A DNA stretch of 64,000 nucleotides, from NCBI RefSeq assembly GCF_000150275.1, contig NW_002060959.1, positions 1,175,283 through 1,239,282 of the forward strand. The letters run 5' to 3'. Below are positions 39,071 to 52,684 of the stretch, piece after piece. The notes below the pieces were generated by a model, which had not been told where the DNA came from, did no database searches, and was given only the letters and a program-made list of their open reading frames with translations. The DNA comes from Trichoplax adhaerens (taxonomy: Eukaryota > Placozoa > Uniplacotomia > Trichoplacea > Trichoplacidae). Every line of letters begins with the position of its first letter. The first letter of the stretch is position 1. The translations under genes were made by a program, and so were the position numbers.

Positions 39071-42000
39071 AAGAAGAGAGAGAGTACACTAACATTCTTC
39101 CAGGCCATTGCTTCTATAGGGTCTGTATGGAAATAGCAATTTAATACAGATGATGCAGTAGGGTCGCATGGATTCGATGACGTCATAAAAGAAGGTGACA
39201 GGAAATGAAACCAATAGACTATACTGTACATCGATCGTACTGCAGTCACTGTCATGATGACTGACGCGTTTCTACGCAACGCTAGAAGGGGAGGTTGCAT
39301 GATGGAAAGTTGCGAAATGATTAAGCGACCATAAAATGTCCAAGGTCGGAAGGATTTGATTCTAATCGAATTGAAACTATTTCTGGACTAAATGATCAAT
39401 AATTTTCTTGCGATACACTCCATGTTGCAATAGGAAAGTTATGATGGAGTTGCGGTTGGGTTGACTAGCCCAGACGTATCGGCATTGACTTAGGTAGGTG
39501 CCTCGATTGATGGAGGTGGTCGTTGAGAGTGTAATGATAGTGTACAACACCAATGATCACATGAATTTGGCGAGGGAAGAGAAGAATTTTATTTACAAGA
39601 GAAAGGAGAAATAACGGCATTCGAATGTCTGTCGAGTGCAGAGAGAATGGAAAATGTTCTAGCGATGAAGATATGATAAAAGGATAACTGGAAGAGGTAG
39701 AATAGGGGGCCAATACGCGATGAAACAGCGATACGGTGTAGGTTACAGATTGATCAAATCGCAGATACTCTCTTGCATAAAGTAAAAAAGCTCAACAAAG
39801 TTGTTTGAACATGAAGTGTAGTAATCTCCCCATAGCAGAAATACGCTTAATATAGATATCGCGAATTGCTTCAAAGGAGCTATTTACTCTAATCATGCTA
39901 CTTATACCAAGTTTTGTCACAAGCAATTAAATCAGTCCAAACTAAATAGATCATTCGGATTGTGTTACCGTTTGAAGTCCACAGGACGCGGATAATATTA
40001 GCCATTCGGAAGTATTAAAACTAGTCATTTGAAATTGATCTAGGATGTATTTGATTGCTACTTGAGGAGATAGGATGAAAAGAATCTTAATGAAGAAGTC
40101 AAAATAGATGGAAGAAAGTTAAAAATACTTTTTGACAGGATGAACTCATTTTTATTTTATCACGGAGTTAATCTACTCTAGTTGAGAAGACGTCACTCAT
40201 GCTCGGCTAATTTGAGTGTACAAAAAGCAATATGGCTTAAGTTGGCTCAAGATTCTGGTATACTTATGTGCAGTTTCCAACAGTAAGCTATAAATAATTG
40301 GTTGCAAATTGCATTCGAGATGTGCATCTTTGATAGTCCCTTTTTGAAAGCGGGTAGAAAGGACCATTGGCACTTTTTGCTTGTCCCCCGCAAAAGGACT
40401 CCATGAACACAACTACGAAGGATGAAATACTATGCTCCTGTCCAGACATTGAATAATATTGATAAGTTACCGTTAGGACTACGGCGGAATTTTTACCTAA
40501 GAACATACATGTTTGAAATGACAACTTGATCTTACAGTATTTTCTTCGCGTTAAATATAACTAATGGTTCCACCTTGATGCTACTTTCAAGCAATAAGCA
40601 GCATTTCATGAGCAAGGGCGTGCAATGCATATTAATTCAAGATGCACTGCATTGCAATATTGCACAAAATCGACTTCGTTCTTTCAAAACTACAAGAAAC
40701 ACTGGCCTGTACATCAAGCACATACGTATTGTATCTTGTTGTTAGATTTATAAATTTTGCAAAAACAAGCGATTTATAATGATACCTGCGCAGGACCCAT
40801 GCAGGTTAACAGAATAGGGCTAAGTTGGTAAAACAGTTTCTAGAAGATCCCCCATTGTTTGGTATCAATATAGTTGCAATAAGTAAGCAATATAGGCTTG
40901 AGATCTGATGATTGCGGCAAGAGTTGTTTGCATTCGAGAGACATTGAGGAATCATTTTCTTAGAATAGCCTGTCATAGGCATTCGATCGTGATTGCTATT
41001 TTTAAAGTATAGTAATTAAAGCTGCTACGGGCAAGTTGAATTGCTACCTAGACGGAGTCCAAAGGTTTATTTAATAGCAAGTTTTCGCGATGTGATCATA
41101 TTTGATTTAGCTTCATTTAAAACACCGCTGTGTAAACAGACGTTTTAATGATGAGAATAAGGTAGTCTAGAATAATGTATGTTCAGACTAAGTATTTTAC
41201 ACATCATTACCGGTCCTAGAACATTCAATTATCCCATCAAAGAGGGATATCAGACGTAACTCACAGTGTTAGTTGGAGAAAGTTAATCTACTATGATAAA
41301 ATGAACTTGTCTACTACTATGATAAAATTAGTTTTATTAGTAAGCCTACTTTAGAAGAATAAAACGGTAAAAGGACTAAATAAGGCAAAAATTACAACCC
41401 AAATAGACTGTTTAATAGATAATAAAAAGTTAAGCTTTGGCTTTTGTCATTAATGTTTCCGCAACATCAATTCTATAGCTTGGAGATTAATCAAAGTAGG
41501 TAAAAAGGAAGTGCGACTACAAATCCCCCCGATAGATGGAATGAAACAAGGTAAAGTAGCTTTATTCACTGGACGCTAATTCAGCTAGCAGAGTGGACGA
41601 ATTGCCTTACTAGGTAGTGACATCCATCTGACCAAAAGTATGTTAGAGAGAAAATATTGCAACCGTAAAAGGATTTGTGTCATAGGCACACATTAATAGA
41701 ATTATTATCGCTAACTTTATCCTCTACTAGTCAAATCAATGTGAATCATTACGCGATAAAATGATCATTGCCGCCAAAATCATAAAAGAACAGGAGGTAG
41801 TTTGGATGGTTGTAAAATATCGTGATTAATATTTATTATCTTCCATGTAAATCAGAGTTTTTGTCATCATATCCTCTTTTCCTTACTCTATGTATTTTAT
41901 CTCGGCTGAAAGAAGATTGGTAAACTTTCCATCTTGCACTTGGCTGTTTTGTTTATTGTAACGATTGAGTTGAATCATCAGTAACATTTTCCATTTCTCT

Positions 42001-42506
42001 ATCATCGCTTGACTAACTCGACCACTTTACAAGCGTGCACTTACAACTTTGTCGAATAAAATAAAGTATACGTTATGTTGATATGCGTCGCTTGAAGAGT
42101 GGGAACCAGCAAAATAATCAACATTATTTCATGAATAGTTTAATCATTGAAATCAATCGGATACACTGGTTTAAAGGAGGATAACGAACAATTGTTTCGT
42201 AGGCGTTAAGGTATTAAAATAGTTATAATTTGATTGAAAAAATCTGCCATAAATGTCCATGTTGGAGTAATTGTCTCTACGTGATAGTAGAAAGTATAAG
42301 GAAAAAATACATCATAACTTAAGATATTGATAGCAACTGGACCCAAATAAAACAGAGCTGCTCATTGCCTCTAGCTTAAGAAGGGGGAAAAAAAATTGAG
42401 ACCCTAGCGTATTTTAAATTGCTGAATGTAATACGCTTCTTAATAAAGATCGCAAAATCAGAAGAATAAAATAGCTTGTTTATTGAAGTGATGAGATCTT
42501 ATTTTT

Positions 42507-42603
42507 CTAACCTTCCGTTTCTGGTGTTGGCCATATCATACATTTATTAAACCATTCCATAGCTATCTGCCGTTCCCTTTCTTGGCCTGGAGTGAAATTA
42601 GCT
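42507..42603 (-). CDS. Possible orphan terminal exon
   Basis: After an acceptor-like TGTAG, the minus strand reads 31 residues with natural composition (NFTPGQERERQIAMEWF, then an Asn/Lys/Cys/Met stretch) and a stop at 42507-42509. I do not recognise the family and found no upstream exon to join. It may be a remnant of a decayed gene or chance. Confidence 0.2.
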
Positions 42604-44839
42604 CTACACGCTAGCTTGGTGTTGATTATAAAATTATCACAAGTTAAGAGTTATTTTTCTTCAAAACAATAGTTGGGCTACAATTTCAACTTGGTCTTTG
42701 TTATTTCCTTTTCGTAGAACTGAATGATAGAATTGTTGATCTAAATTGTCGTCATCATCGCGTCTTGTCACACATTTTCAACCATCAATGTAATAGAGAT
42801 TGATGTAATTAAAATGCTAACGCTAACTTTGTATGGACTACTGTTGATATAATTTTAGACAACGGAGGGTGTTGACTATGTGGCCATCATCTTTGTCATG
42901 TTAATGAAGTTGGTTGAGAAGGAAGGCTTGATGCCGAGATGGCATGGCATTAATATTTAGAAAAACAATACACTGACTATTTCCGTGTATGATTTAACAA
43001 GTCCGCGCGAGACAATAATACTTTAATGGTAGAAAAAACCAATCAGAATGTCCGTATAAAATGGACGTACTTAGAAAGGCTATTTGTCTGCCATCATTCG
43101 ATCATTTTCATTGTTTTATCATCGTTGGATATCATTACCTCTTCATGTCTATATTAAATAACATTCTTTACTTTTTCAGGCTGATTACTTGGTATTACGT
43201 AATAGTTGCCACTCGATAGATTGAAATAGCTTCAAAATACAGAAATAACAACTTCAAAATTACTTTTAATACTAGTTAGCATCGGATCGCCATCAGTGGC
43301 AAATTTGTTTGTACGTATACGAGTACAATTCTGCATGTGTGATCAAGTACAGTACATACAGGGTATAGAAAATGGAACAGCCATTGCTCCATTTTCTAAT
43401 TTAGGAATCTATCAAGGCTAACTGATACAGTACGGTATATATTAATGTATTACCAGTCGATTACAAGCTGGTACTATAGTTAATAATAATTATGTAATCC
43501 TTCTAGCAAAGTTAGTGTAATAAAGAACACCAGATGTGAGGTAAACTTTACGATGGAGATGATCAACACAGAAATTGAAACAATTGTCTCCTCAGCACAC
43601 CAATTATATAACTGCGGAAAGAAATGTAAATAGTACATATCAATTCCATAGCTGTATCAACGGTAGACAGGACACCTTATTATTCTTAATAACCCTAACT
43701 CCAATCATGCATGCATTATTGATACAGTTGCAAAAATCACATTTTTCTCCTAATGTATCGGTATGTTTTTTGGAATTCATTTCTTCCTCTTTTATGGATT
43801 TTGTTATCATTTCCAATCGTAAAATTCTTTGCCAAACAAAGAAGCCAAACAATTGCCTCATTTGATTAGGACTCCTAGTTGCCCAAATGTTCGCTTTCCT
43901 ATGCTATCGTAAAATTAAAGTCGTAGATTCTATTTCACTTTACTAACTATATGTTGATAAAATGATGATCCTTTCATCCATATTTAATCGTACTATTTAT
44001 AGATGTTGAAATAAGTTATGGATCTTTGTATTAAAAGTAAACCCATTCTGATATCAATTGCGCCTAGAATTGAAGCTCGGACAATGCTATCATTTATTAG
44101 CATGTGCTCACTGTTTAATGTAATATGGCAATTGATTACATTTAACTAAAAGGTTGACTTTTCAAATATCTATTACAAGATACTCCGCTAACTCAAAGAT
44201 CATTTGGTAGATTGCTTATCCTTGTATTGATCGTGCTGTAATCCATGAAAACTGCAGCATGAATTTTAAAGCAAGTTGTTTCCGTCAAATGATCAAAATA
44301 AATGAGCATGGAAAGATTAAAATTGTTCAATACTAGAATTGTTTCGTAAACTCTAATACAGTACCATTCTATCGATAAATGATTAACGATATCTGTTATG
44401 CTTTGCTTTGTAGATTTTGTTGAAAAGAGCAGGTGATCAAGAATCTTATGTTAAAAATGATGCTAAGTGTTTCCTTTCCTAATGGGTAATTAATGCTGTA
44501 ATAAAGGGCATTCAGTCCAAAGCTGGTGCAATTGGAACTATCGTGTTACCTTGATGTTGTAATAAAGTTACTCCACAATCATATAAAATGACCTCAATTT
44601 GAGTTATGCTTAGTCGGTCGAGATTTGCAGCTATAACAAGATATATTTGTTATAAGTAATAGTAAATGTAGTCAATGTTAATGGACCAATTAATTACTAT
44701 ACAGCTACAGCATGGTGTGTAATTTTGAATGATGCGAAGGTGTGAACAATATAAATCCTTTTATCTACCGAGATGACAGTAAATATAATAGGACAAAGTA
44801 AAATCAAGAAATTCCCTGTGATTATGATCTGGTAGTAAT

Positions 44840-47641
44840 ATAATCGTTTATTAACCGGTTGTTGTGTGATTATGTGGATTGTAAAGTCTTTAGGAGACTT
44901 CAATTATTTTACCATACACACTATGTCCTATATGGATAACGATAAAGTTCATAACCATCAATTATTATCTATTAATTGTCTGCCTTAAAATTACCTTATC
45001 TAAGATTTAACAATATGATTTCTAAGAATGAACTAATCTACAGTACAATTAAGGTTACGATTTAGCAGTTATATATTGGCTTAGTAATTATTTGTATGCC
45101 TTAGATAAAATGCAATAAAGGTTATTAACTCTTCATATTTATGACTTGGGTACGAAAATAAATAAGATTGTATCGCAGTAGTAGTAATCTATTCTAGCAT
45201 TCTGTTAATACGTATATGTATTCACTGTCAGTTGGTGTTAGATAATTAGACGATAATCAATTTAACATTATTATAGTTCTAAATCAGACACAAGTAGAAC
45301 CATAGCAAAATAACTCTTAGCTCTAATCAGTGTTAAAAATATTTATTATAGCATGATTAATTTACAACTATAAACGATGATGTCGAAAATTCGATATCAT
45401 TCTTAAGTTAAAATTCTTCTTTTCATACTATACAGCCACAGATATCGTACTGTACTAATTATTGCTTTGTCTAGAATCATGTTAATATCATACTAGTAGT
45501 AAGACTGTAGTTACGCAAAATAAGATAACTTAAGTATTTAATGACAAAGCTATGATAATTATGATATAAGTATATGAACTTAAAAATAGTTTTAATCAAG
45601 ATAAATAATTTAAGTTATAAATTAAATAAAAATTAACATTTCTTTACCAAAAATAAACCCAAGACTTTAAGAAAAAATTGAATCTATATCTTCTAGGCGA
45701 TAATAGTGTCGTTTTCCCTTTTCAGTGACTACTAGATATAATGTTGCATTATGCCGCTATACTAATCGTTACTATTCTTTAAGATATTCCTTAGACAAGT
45801 CTTATTATTTGAGAAATACGATATAGCAGTAAATTAGGATTTATTGCACTAATACGGTTGCTGCTACTAAGAACGCAGTCAGCACTGATATGTACGTCAA
45901 TTTTAATTATTCATTGCTATATACATAATCTTTAGCAGGGTTTTAAATAAATAGAGAACGTTAACCATTGTAGCTTTCACATAAAGCGTAGATCTCAAAA
46001 CTAGCGATTGTATTAATTACTGTTTAATTCATTCATTTCCGCCTTGCGTTACAATCGAAATTTTTTCTTCTTGTTTTGTAGTTTGGGAATTGCAAATTAT
46101 ACAACTTTTATTTTCTTCCTGAGGTATCTAGTACCTAGCGTTGGTAACAATCTTTTTGCAAACTATTAATTAGGTTGCATCTTCCTGAGGTAACGTTTCG
46201 ATTCCTTCCCTGATCTGCTTCTCATTTTGAATCTCCTCATTTCCCTCCTTGATTTCGGCTTCTTTTGAGTGAGCACCTGTAGCTTGCAATTCCTTACTTT
46301 CCATTTGATTTATTGCTTGCATGGTTTCTTCTAGCTCTTTTTGCAATTTGACATTATCAAAATCCTTTTCTTTCAATACCTTGATTGTCATATGTAATGT
46401 CTCTTCAAGCAGTATTCGTTTGTTTTTTTCTTCTTGTATGCTCTCCTTTAAAGCTCTTTCTGTTACATCTACCTTTTCAATGCTTTCAGGGGTTGGTTTT
46501 TCTTCGTTGTCAAATTCTTCTTTTTCTTTCTTAACTACAGTTCTAGGGGAGACAGGTAATCTTTCTATTTTCAATTCATTTAATAATTGCATGGTATCTT
46601 CCAATTCCTTTTCTAACTCTTCCACCTCCGACTTCTCATATTCTAATTCTTTGGTTGTCAGATCCAATTTTTCTTCCGCTGATAATCGTTTATCTGTTTC
46701 TTTTTGTAAATTATCCAATAAAATTTTATTTTCTTGAGTTAAGTTTTTAATTTCTTCATTAGCTCGCTTCTTTTCACTCTGAAGTTTTTCATTCTGTGCT
46801 TGTATTAAGACTGCTTTTGATTCTGCATGAATAACCAGTAAATCTTTATATGCTTTATCTATATAACATTCAACAACTTCTGCACATCCCGCGATTTTAA
46901 AACTGTCCATAAATTTTAGTGTTTTTCGAAGAACTATGATTTTGACTTCCTCTAGTTTATCTTCTGGTACCACATTACCGACTTCTGACTAAATTATTAA
47001 GTTAAGGTTAAAATTCTCTTATGCACAAATACTAATTATTTCGACGGTTACTTAATTAATTTTCGCATACCTGTACAACTTTGACGTATTGTTTATAATC
47101 TTTCTTTAGAGATTGAATTCCCTCATCGCACATCGACATAACTATTCCCTGCAATATGATAACAAGTGATGAAGTATTGGCTCGATATCGAAAACGGTAA
47201 TAATTTAGTATATTATTAAATAGTACGAGCTTATGATACCCGTTAACCTAACGGGCCTTCCTTCTATCTGTAGTAATAGGGTATTAAAGTAAAATCTGTA
47301 AACGTTGTTGCATACGATTCTTAGAATTTATGATTACTGTTCTATTTCAAGGCCGGTTGGAATAATATAATACACAAGAATATTGCAATTGTAAAAATAA
47401 CCTCGTGGAGTCGTTCTGCACTTGGCAAAGTTGCCCGATGCGACACAGCATCCGTCTTGGGGTCGCACTGGAAAAGGCGACATATTTTCTACGATTAGAG
47501 AAAACAAAGATATTTACTGGACTGCTCTTCATTTACATCACATCAACGATAGCTTTACTCTAGTATAATTACGTTGATATGACGTAATACTTCGGGGAAA
47601 ATCATGACATGGTTAAATACACTTTTAACTTCCAGCTTTTC
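44840..47641. repeat. Left part of a tandem segmental duplication (pairs with 54285-57081)
   Basis: The 3' half of GTPase gene 2 and its downstream flank recur at 54285-57081 with many substitutions and small indels. Shared blocks include TGTGGATTGTAAAGTCTTTA near the left end and TTAACTTCCAGCTTTT at the right end. The rest of the ancestral unit (to about 54280) pairs with 57.4-59.98 kb. Confidence 0.88.
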
Positions 47642-50600
47642 AGGATTACAAAAGTCTTTACAAAAATTAATCAGCTGTCGCTTCATTTCATCTTTGTCGC
47701 CTAAATTAGAAAGGGATATTTATCACATTGTTAATTGCAATAACGTTTATTAAACTAGCGAACTATTTTAGACAATGATTATGTTAAGTGTATGGGGATG
47801 AGATGTATACTACAAGCAGGAATGTTATGTAAGATTATAGAATAGAATACATACTTAATAAAATATCAACACCAACAGCTGAGTTTTCGTTGCCGTCTTT
47901 AACAGGTGATGTTGTCGGGAAAAGGTACCATTTCACATCTCGATAATGTTTACTTAAAATTCTATCAACTTTGTCCGCTCCCTAGTGATGTAGTTTATTT
48001 AGAGTTAGGTATAATCTCCTTGTACATAATTTTTCTAGCACTGATGCATGTTTCAACTAGCATTAGAATTACGGCTATATCGGAGTAACTGATAAAGTAT
48101 CGATATGAAATCCTAGTTTAAACGGATATACTGTACGTGCATATGATTAATTGAAATAACATATGTTATAATACACGATTAGCTTACCGTTACGACACGC
48201 ATTGCTGTAGTATTTTCGACTAAACCGAGTTGTTCATTATTTGCCAAAGAATCTCGAACAATCACGGTAGCTCTCTGTAGTAAAATAAAATTAGTAGTTA
48301 GTGATATAATACCCGTACTTTGTAATGTATTAAATATAACGAAGCGTCTGATTTTTAGATATATTATTGTATACAGCTAAAGTTTCTCATTTTAGATATA
48401 TTACAGTATTACTGTTTCGAAACTATAGTCATTTCTAACATACCGGAAAGAGTAGTTTTACGTCACACTTCTCACTTGCTCGATTGAAACAGTTTTCCAG
48501 TGTCTGTCAAATATTTTAAGTTAAACAAATAGATAAAACAGGCTTAGATGATAAATACAGTGCTAATCGACGGGTTCCACTATAAGGTTAACTTATAGTA
48601 GAAACAAATTAATGTAAGTAAGTTGATCAGGTAAAATGTCTTCTTGGACCTTAAATTTTAGTAAAGCGTTGTTACGAATCGTAATTTGCACCAAGGAAAA
48701 GTTAAAACTATTATGGAAATTATATACGAGTCTACTGTCAACTTTATCCTCCATGACATTAACCTACAGTACGACTCTAAATACTGACAATCTCCTATCG
48801 TCAGGAGGAACGGCAACACCACTAATCTCTCTTAGACATAACTGAACTCAAACTTTATTGAAAAGGTTAAGTCAATTTGTAGTAAATCAATATAAACATT
48901 AATTATCGATTTATAGATAGATAATATTATAAAACTATGCAGTTATCTCTTGAAAATATGTAAAACTTTATAGATAACGGTATGTAAATATATTCCTTGA
49001 TAAATTATCTTATGAAATCTATGTTACGACAGCTGTGTAAAAAGTTACTCCGTAACAATCGTTTACTCAATTCTATCATGCGAGCATGCTGTATTTCCTA
49101 ACTTAGCACTTACACTTAAAATAGCGAATTCAGTGTCATCGCAATGGGTTTGGACATTAATAATCTGTCAAGAAAGAGTAATATTGAGGAAAGAAATAGA
49201 TATTATACCCTTGTAACAATTATCAGCTTGAGATTAAATAAATGCTCAATTCTATCCAATTTATTACTACAACGGTTAAATTTAGGGCCAGGTACCGTTT
49301 ACGGATGTTAAAGAATATCAAAATGGTAGATTGATATTGATAATGTTATCTTTAGAGATTTTGGCGACAAGATTAAAGTGGCATACGCTTACATGATGTG
49401 AGCAGATTAGAGACATCAGAATGAAGATAGTTTTATCCAAGTGGAATTCGTTACCACAGAAACCGTTGGTATCGAGAAAAACAACTACGACCTAAATAGA
49501 AATGGAAGAATATGAATAAGGCTAATGATATTATTTCTATATCCACTGGATATAGGTATTTCTAAGCAGACACTATAGCTAGTATACTGCAATTTAAATT
49601 TTATAGCAAGATAGAATGTAATTAAATTATAATGAGTATTAAAATTCCGGCGCAGTATTGAAGTATAGCATAAGTAGTTCGTCACCTTATCATCATCATT
49701 TGTTTTACATAGTAAGGGTTGCTTATAAGCATAGATGCCTTTGGCATTCATAGCAGGTTGAAAGTTCATAAAGTGGGAAGCCTGCGATTTTTGCAATTTA
49801 TCGGCCGTTAACCATTCATTTTCACCAGCGATAAGTTTCCACGCTCGAGATGCAAGACCAGCTTCTTGAGCGTTAACAATCTACAATCCAAATGATGAAT
49901 GCTTGTTAAAATACAATAACATGTATCTTATGATTAATTGTGTCATTGCTGACTGATCTCACGGTAACTGTCAAAGCGCTACTTGATGAAAAAATTGAAT
50001 GTTATAAGTAGAATAACTATTTTACTAGCTATCTATTGACTTCACCTTTTCTTGTACAAAGAGCTTGATGATGTCCATAAGTAAAGATTTGCCAGATCGA
50101 CTCTTTCCACTAATGCCGATAATCACAACCTTGGTTTTATGCAATTGTTCTAAATCGAATAGTTGTTGTAGGTTTTCTTGATGGACTTGAATTGAAAAAT
50201 CATCTTTTTCTACGGTTATCAATGGAACAACTAGAGGATAAAATGGGGCAAGAATCAAATTCTGTCAACTAAACTGTTAGCTTCCTAGCAGATCGTCTTT
50301 TCAAGAAAGTGACAGCTTGTTTAATCCGTTTATTAATCAAAACTAGCCCAAATACCCTAGACTAAGGCAAAGTATCGAAGTTCTCTGGATCGTTCTTGTT
50401 CTAACAACTATCCTTACTATGACTCTTTATTTACTCGTATCCATTGATCATGATCATTTATTGTCACAGTTTTAATAATGGAATTAATGCTTATCTAGTC
50501 TAGGGCGTTAGATCCATGGGATTGCAATAGGTGATTACATTACTATCTGAAGATTAGTATTTGATCTATTCAACATCGTCTAAATCAATCCTTAAAGTGA

Positions 50601-50856
50601 TGAAAGGCTTGGAGACTGCATGACTGAAAATAAATGAACTATTGTGCAAGTTAATCGAGGTAACAACAGATGGAGAGCAATATCTGATTTCTTGTCATGA
50701 ACTCAATTGAATACGATCATCGTCTAAGGGGTAATGGGAAAAAGTGACTGGTTGAATTATCCAATGTTCTGAAATAGCAAAATTGAAAGAAGACTATCCC
50801 AACAACTGACCTTCTGGCGCTTTCTTGGGATTGAGCCATCTAGTAAAGAGCGCCAT
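46170..50856 (-). CDS. GBP/atlastin-family large GTPase 2, long coiled-coil tail
   Basis: Twelve exons join in phase: 50856-50811, 50230-50046, 49880-49686, 49491-49393, 49164-49114, 48503-48444, 48274-48188, 47981-47855, 47700-47573, 47488-47402, 47148-47071 and 46988-46170. They give 653 residues from ATG 50856 (starting MALFTRWLNPKKAPE). Motifs: P-loop GKSRSGKS, G3 DTNG and G4 RD (ATVIVRD). Switch I reads NAKGIYA, with Ala where GTPase 1 and GBPs have the catalytic Thr. The last exon encodes about 270 residues of Glu/Lys-rich coiled coil with no membrane segment or CaaX. Several exon lengths equal those of the gene at 32795-36844 (185, 99, 51, 87, 78 nt), so the two are paralogues. A partial pseudogene copy lies at 55508-57081. 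Confidence 0.85.
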
Positions 50857-51110
50857 CTTCTCATCGACGACGTATGGCCTCCAACTTGAGTGAGAAAATG
50901 ATCAGTAGTGGCTACAATTAGATTACATTAAAATATGCGTCGGCGTGATGGAAACTTAGAGGGACGTTCCCGCACAGTCGAGACGTAGAGTGCTACAATA
51001 TGTGTCAGAGTACCCAATTCTGTTGTGTACAGGATTGCGTTATCTTATACTGTACTCTCTTACAGTCGAAAATTAGAGCGAGAACAATACACAACATGTA
51101 CTGAGTGCTC

Positions 51111-51473
51111 TACCGATAGAAATCTTGTATGAAATCGATGCTGTAGATTGACTCCTAGACTTTCTACTGATGTCATTTGATTTATTGATTGATGGATGTT
51201 GTTGGATTGGATTGAATTTCCATCTAGCCAGTTGTGCTTCTGTTGAAGCGCTGTAAAGGTATCGCAAATACTTTTGCTGTGTGCACATTCTTACCGATAG
51301 AAATTTTGTATGAAATCGATACTGTAGATTGACTCCTACACTTTCTACTGATGTCATTTGATTTATTGATTGATGGATGTTGTTGGATTGGATTGAATTT
51401 CCATCTAGCCATTTGTGCTTCTGTTTAAGGCGCTGTAAAGGTATCGCAAATACTTTTGCTGTGTGCACATTCT
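51111..51473. repeat. Direct tandem duplication, unit 181 bp, two copies
   Basis: Copies at 51111-51291 and 51292-51473 run from TACCGATAGAAATCTTGTAT to GCTGTGTGCACATTCTTAC and are almost identical. A long minus-strand frame crosses them, but it changes register between copies, so it is not a repeated protein domain. The rest of 50857-52684 shows no gene except the TPMT 5' flank. Confidence 0.95.
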
Positions 51474-52170
51474 TACTAACAAGAATCTCAAGACGGAAGG
51501 ATAAAAGCCTCGACTGCGAATGATGACGATCGATCTCAAGCGTCATCATGATTAGTCCATGTGTAGACCCTGCCAATTTATAAGAATAGACTGCTACAAG
51601 AACCAGTATAGAATATGAAAATCCTTCATTATAGAGTCGCAATGAGTTTCATCTATTATTACCATATTGTGGACTCGAATCGACACTGGTCAGACTGGTG
51701 TACAACTTCGAAACTACTGTACTGTACACTATATCGCACTGCTTGACGATATTATCGTCACTGCAAACGTATGCAAGACGAGCTGTAATTCTCCCCACCA
51801 ATACATTAAAAAGATGGAAAATGTTTCTACATTTCTGAACAGTTATTTATGATTCATTTGTGTTATACCATTTCCTATGTAAAATAGCATGGTCTCCAAC
51901 AGGGCCGTCCCAATGATTCACATTGAAAGTATAGTCTAGAGAATGATTTGTATATACTACTCAATAAAGTCTGGGATTTATTAAGTAATGACTTAGTAGT
52001 CCATGACATGACTGCACATATAACTTCGAAATTAAAGCCTAATTTCAGTACTTTAATCCACAACGAGATCATTTTACTTATGAACTCTTCATTATCTTAT
52101 TAAATACAGCGGAAAGTAATTAACTAAAGCTATAGCAAAATCGTCAAATGACTTTCTTCTTCATCCAATC

Positions 52171-52222
52171 TACAGTGTACAGTGTACAGTACTGTACGGA
52201 CAGTAGTCAAAATCCGTACTGT
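52171..52222. repeat. Palindromic GTACAGT/ACTGTAC repeat cluster
   Basis: ACAGTGTACAGTGTACAGTA followed by CTGTACGG and further ACTGTACACT words, about 0.5 kb upstream of TPMT-like gene 1. It is not seen at the matching place in the duplicate copy. Confidence 0.8.
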
Positions 52223-52684
52223 ACACTCTGCCATGACTGTGATTCAGTGTGGTACTGGTACTGAACTAGGACCGTACTGGTACCTTCTTTCTGCCATTTG
52301 ACTGACATCCAAACACATCCACGCCCAAAACACTCGTCAGCGATAAGGAGTTAAAGCACTTGCTACGGTGTTGGAGCTCATGTAACATTGTTTACAGACT
52401 GGATTAACAAGTTGCTGCTGAGGTCTAATGAGACTGATCGGGATTCGAGCCAGCATAACAGCAGCAGTAGTTGGTCATCTGATTTGCCCTTCTACAGTTC
52501 TACTTGCAGCCTTTTGCTGTTTTATACTGGGCAGCAAGTAATTCTAGACCTGTTTTATTGGCAAGTGCATGCTCGTAAAGGTGAATGGTACACTTGTAGG
52601 TGAAGACTAGCTCGATTGTTTACCGACTGCAGGAAAATTATATTACAGTTCGACAGTAATCTCTCTCCAAAGCAAATTCTAACT

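Larger units (their letters stand above)
36845..44839. other. Gene-poor interval
   Basis: About 8 kb without a convincing gene. It contains the missing first exon of GTPase 1 (not located), a minisatellite (38079-39070), a possible isolated terminal exon (42507-42603) and a 9-bp inverted repeat around 40621-40664. Short open frames here lack splice partners and recognisable motifs. Confidence 0.5.

Noticed and set aside
46321-46737. 138-residue plus-strand frame, Ser/Phe-rich
   Set aside because: Antisense shadow of the Glu/Lys coiled-coil exon of GTPase 2.
51073-51642. 189-residue minus-strand frame
   Set aside because: Covers the 181-bp tandem duplication. The unit length is not a multiple of three, so the two copies are read in different frames.
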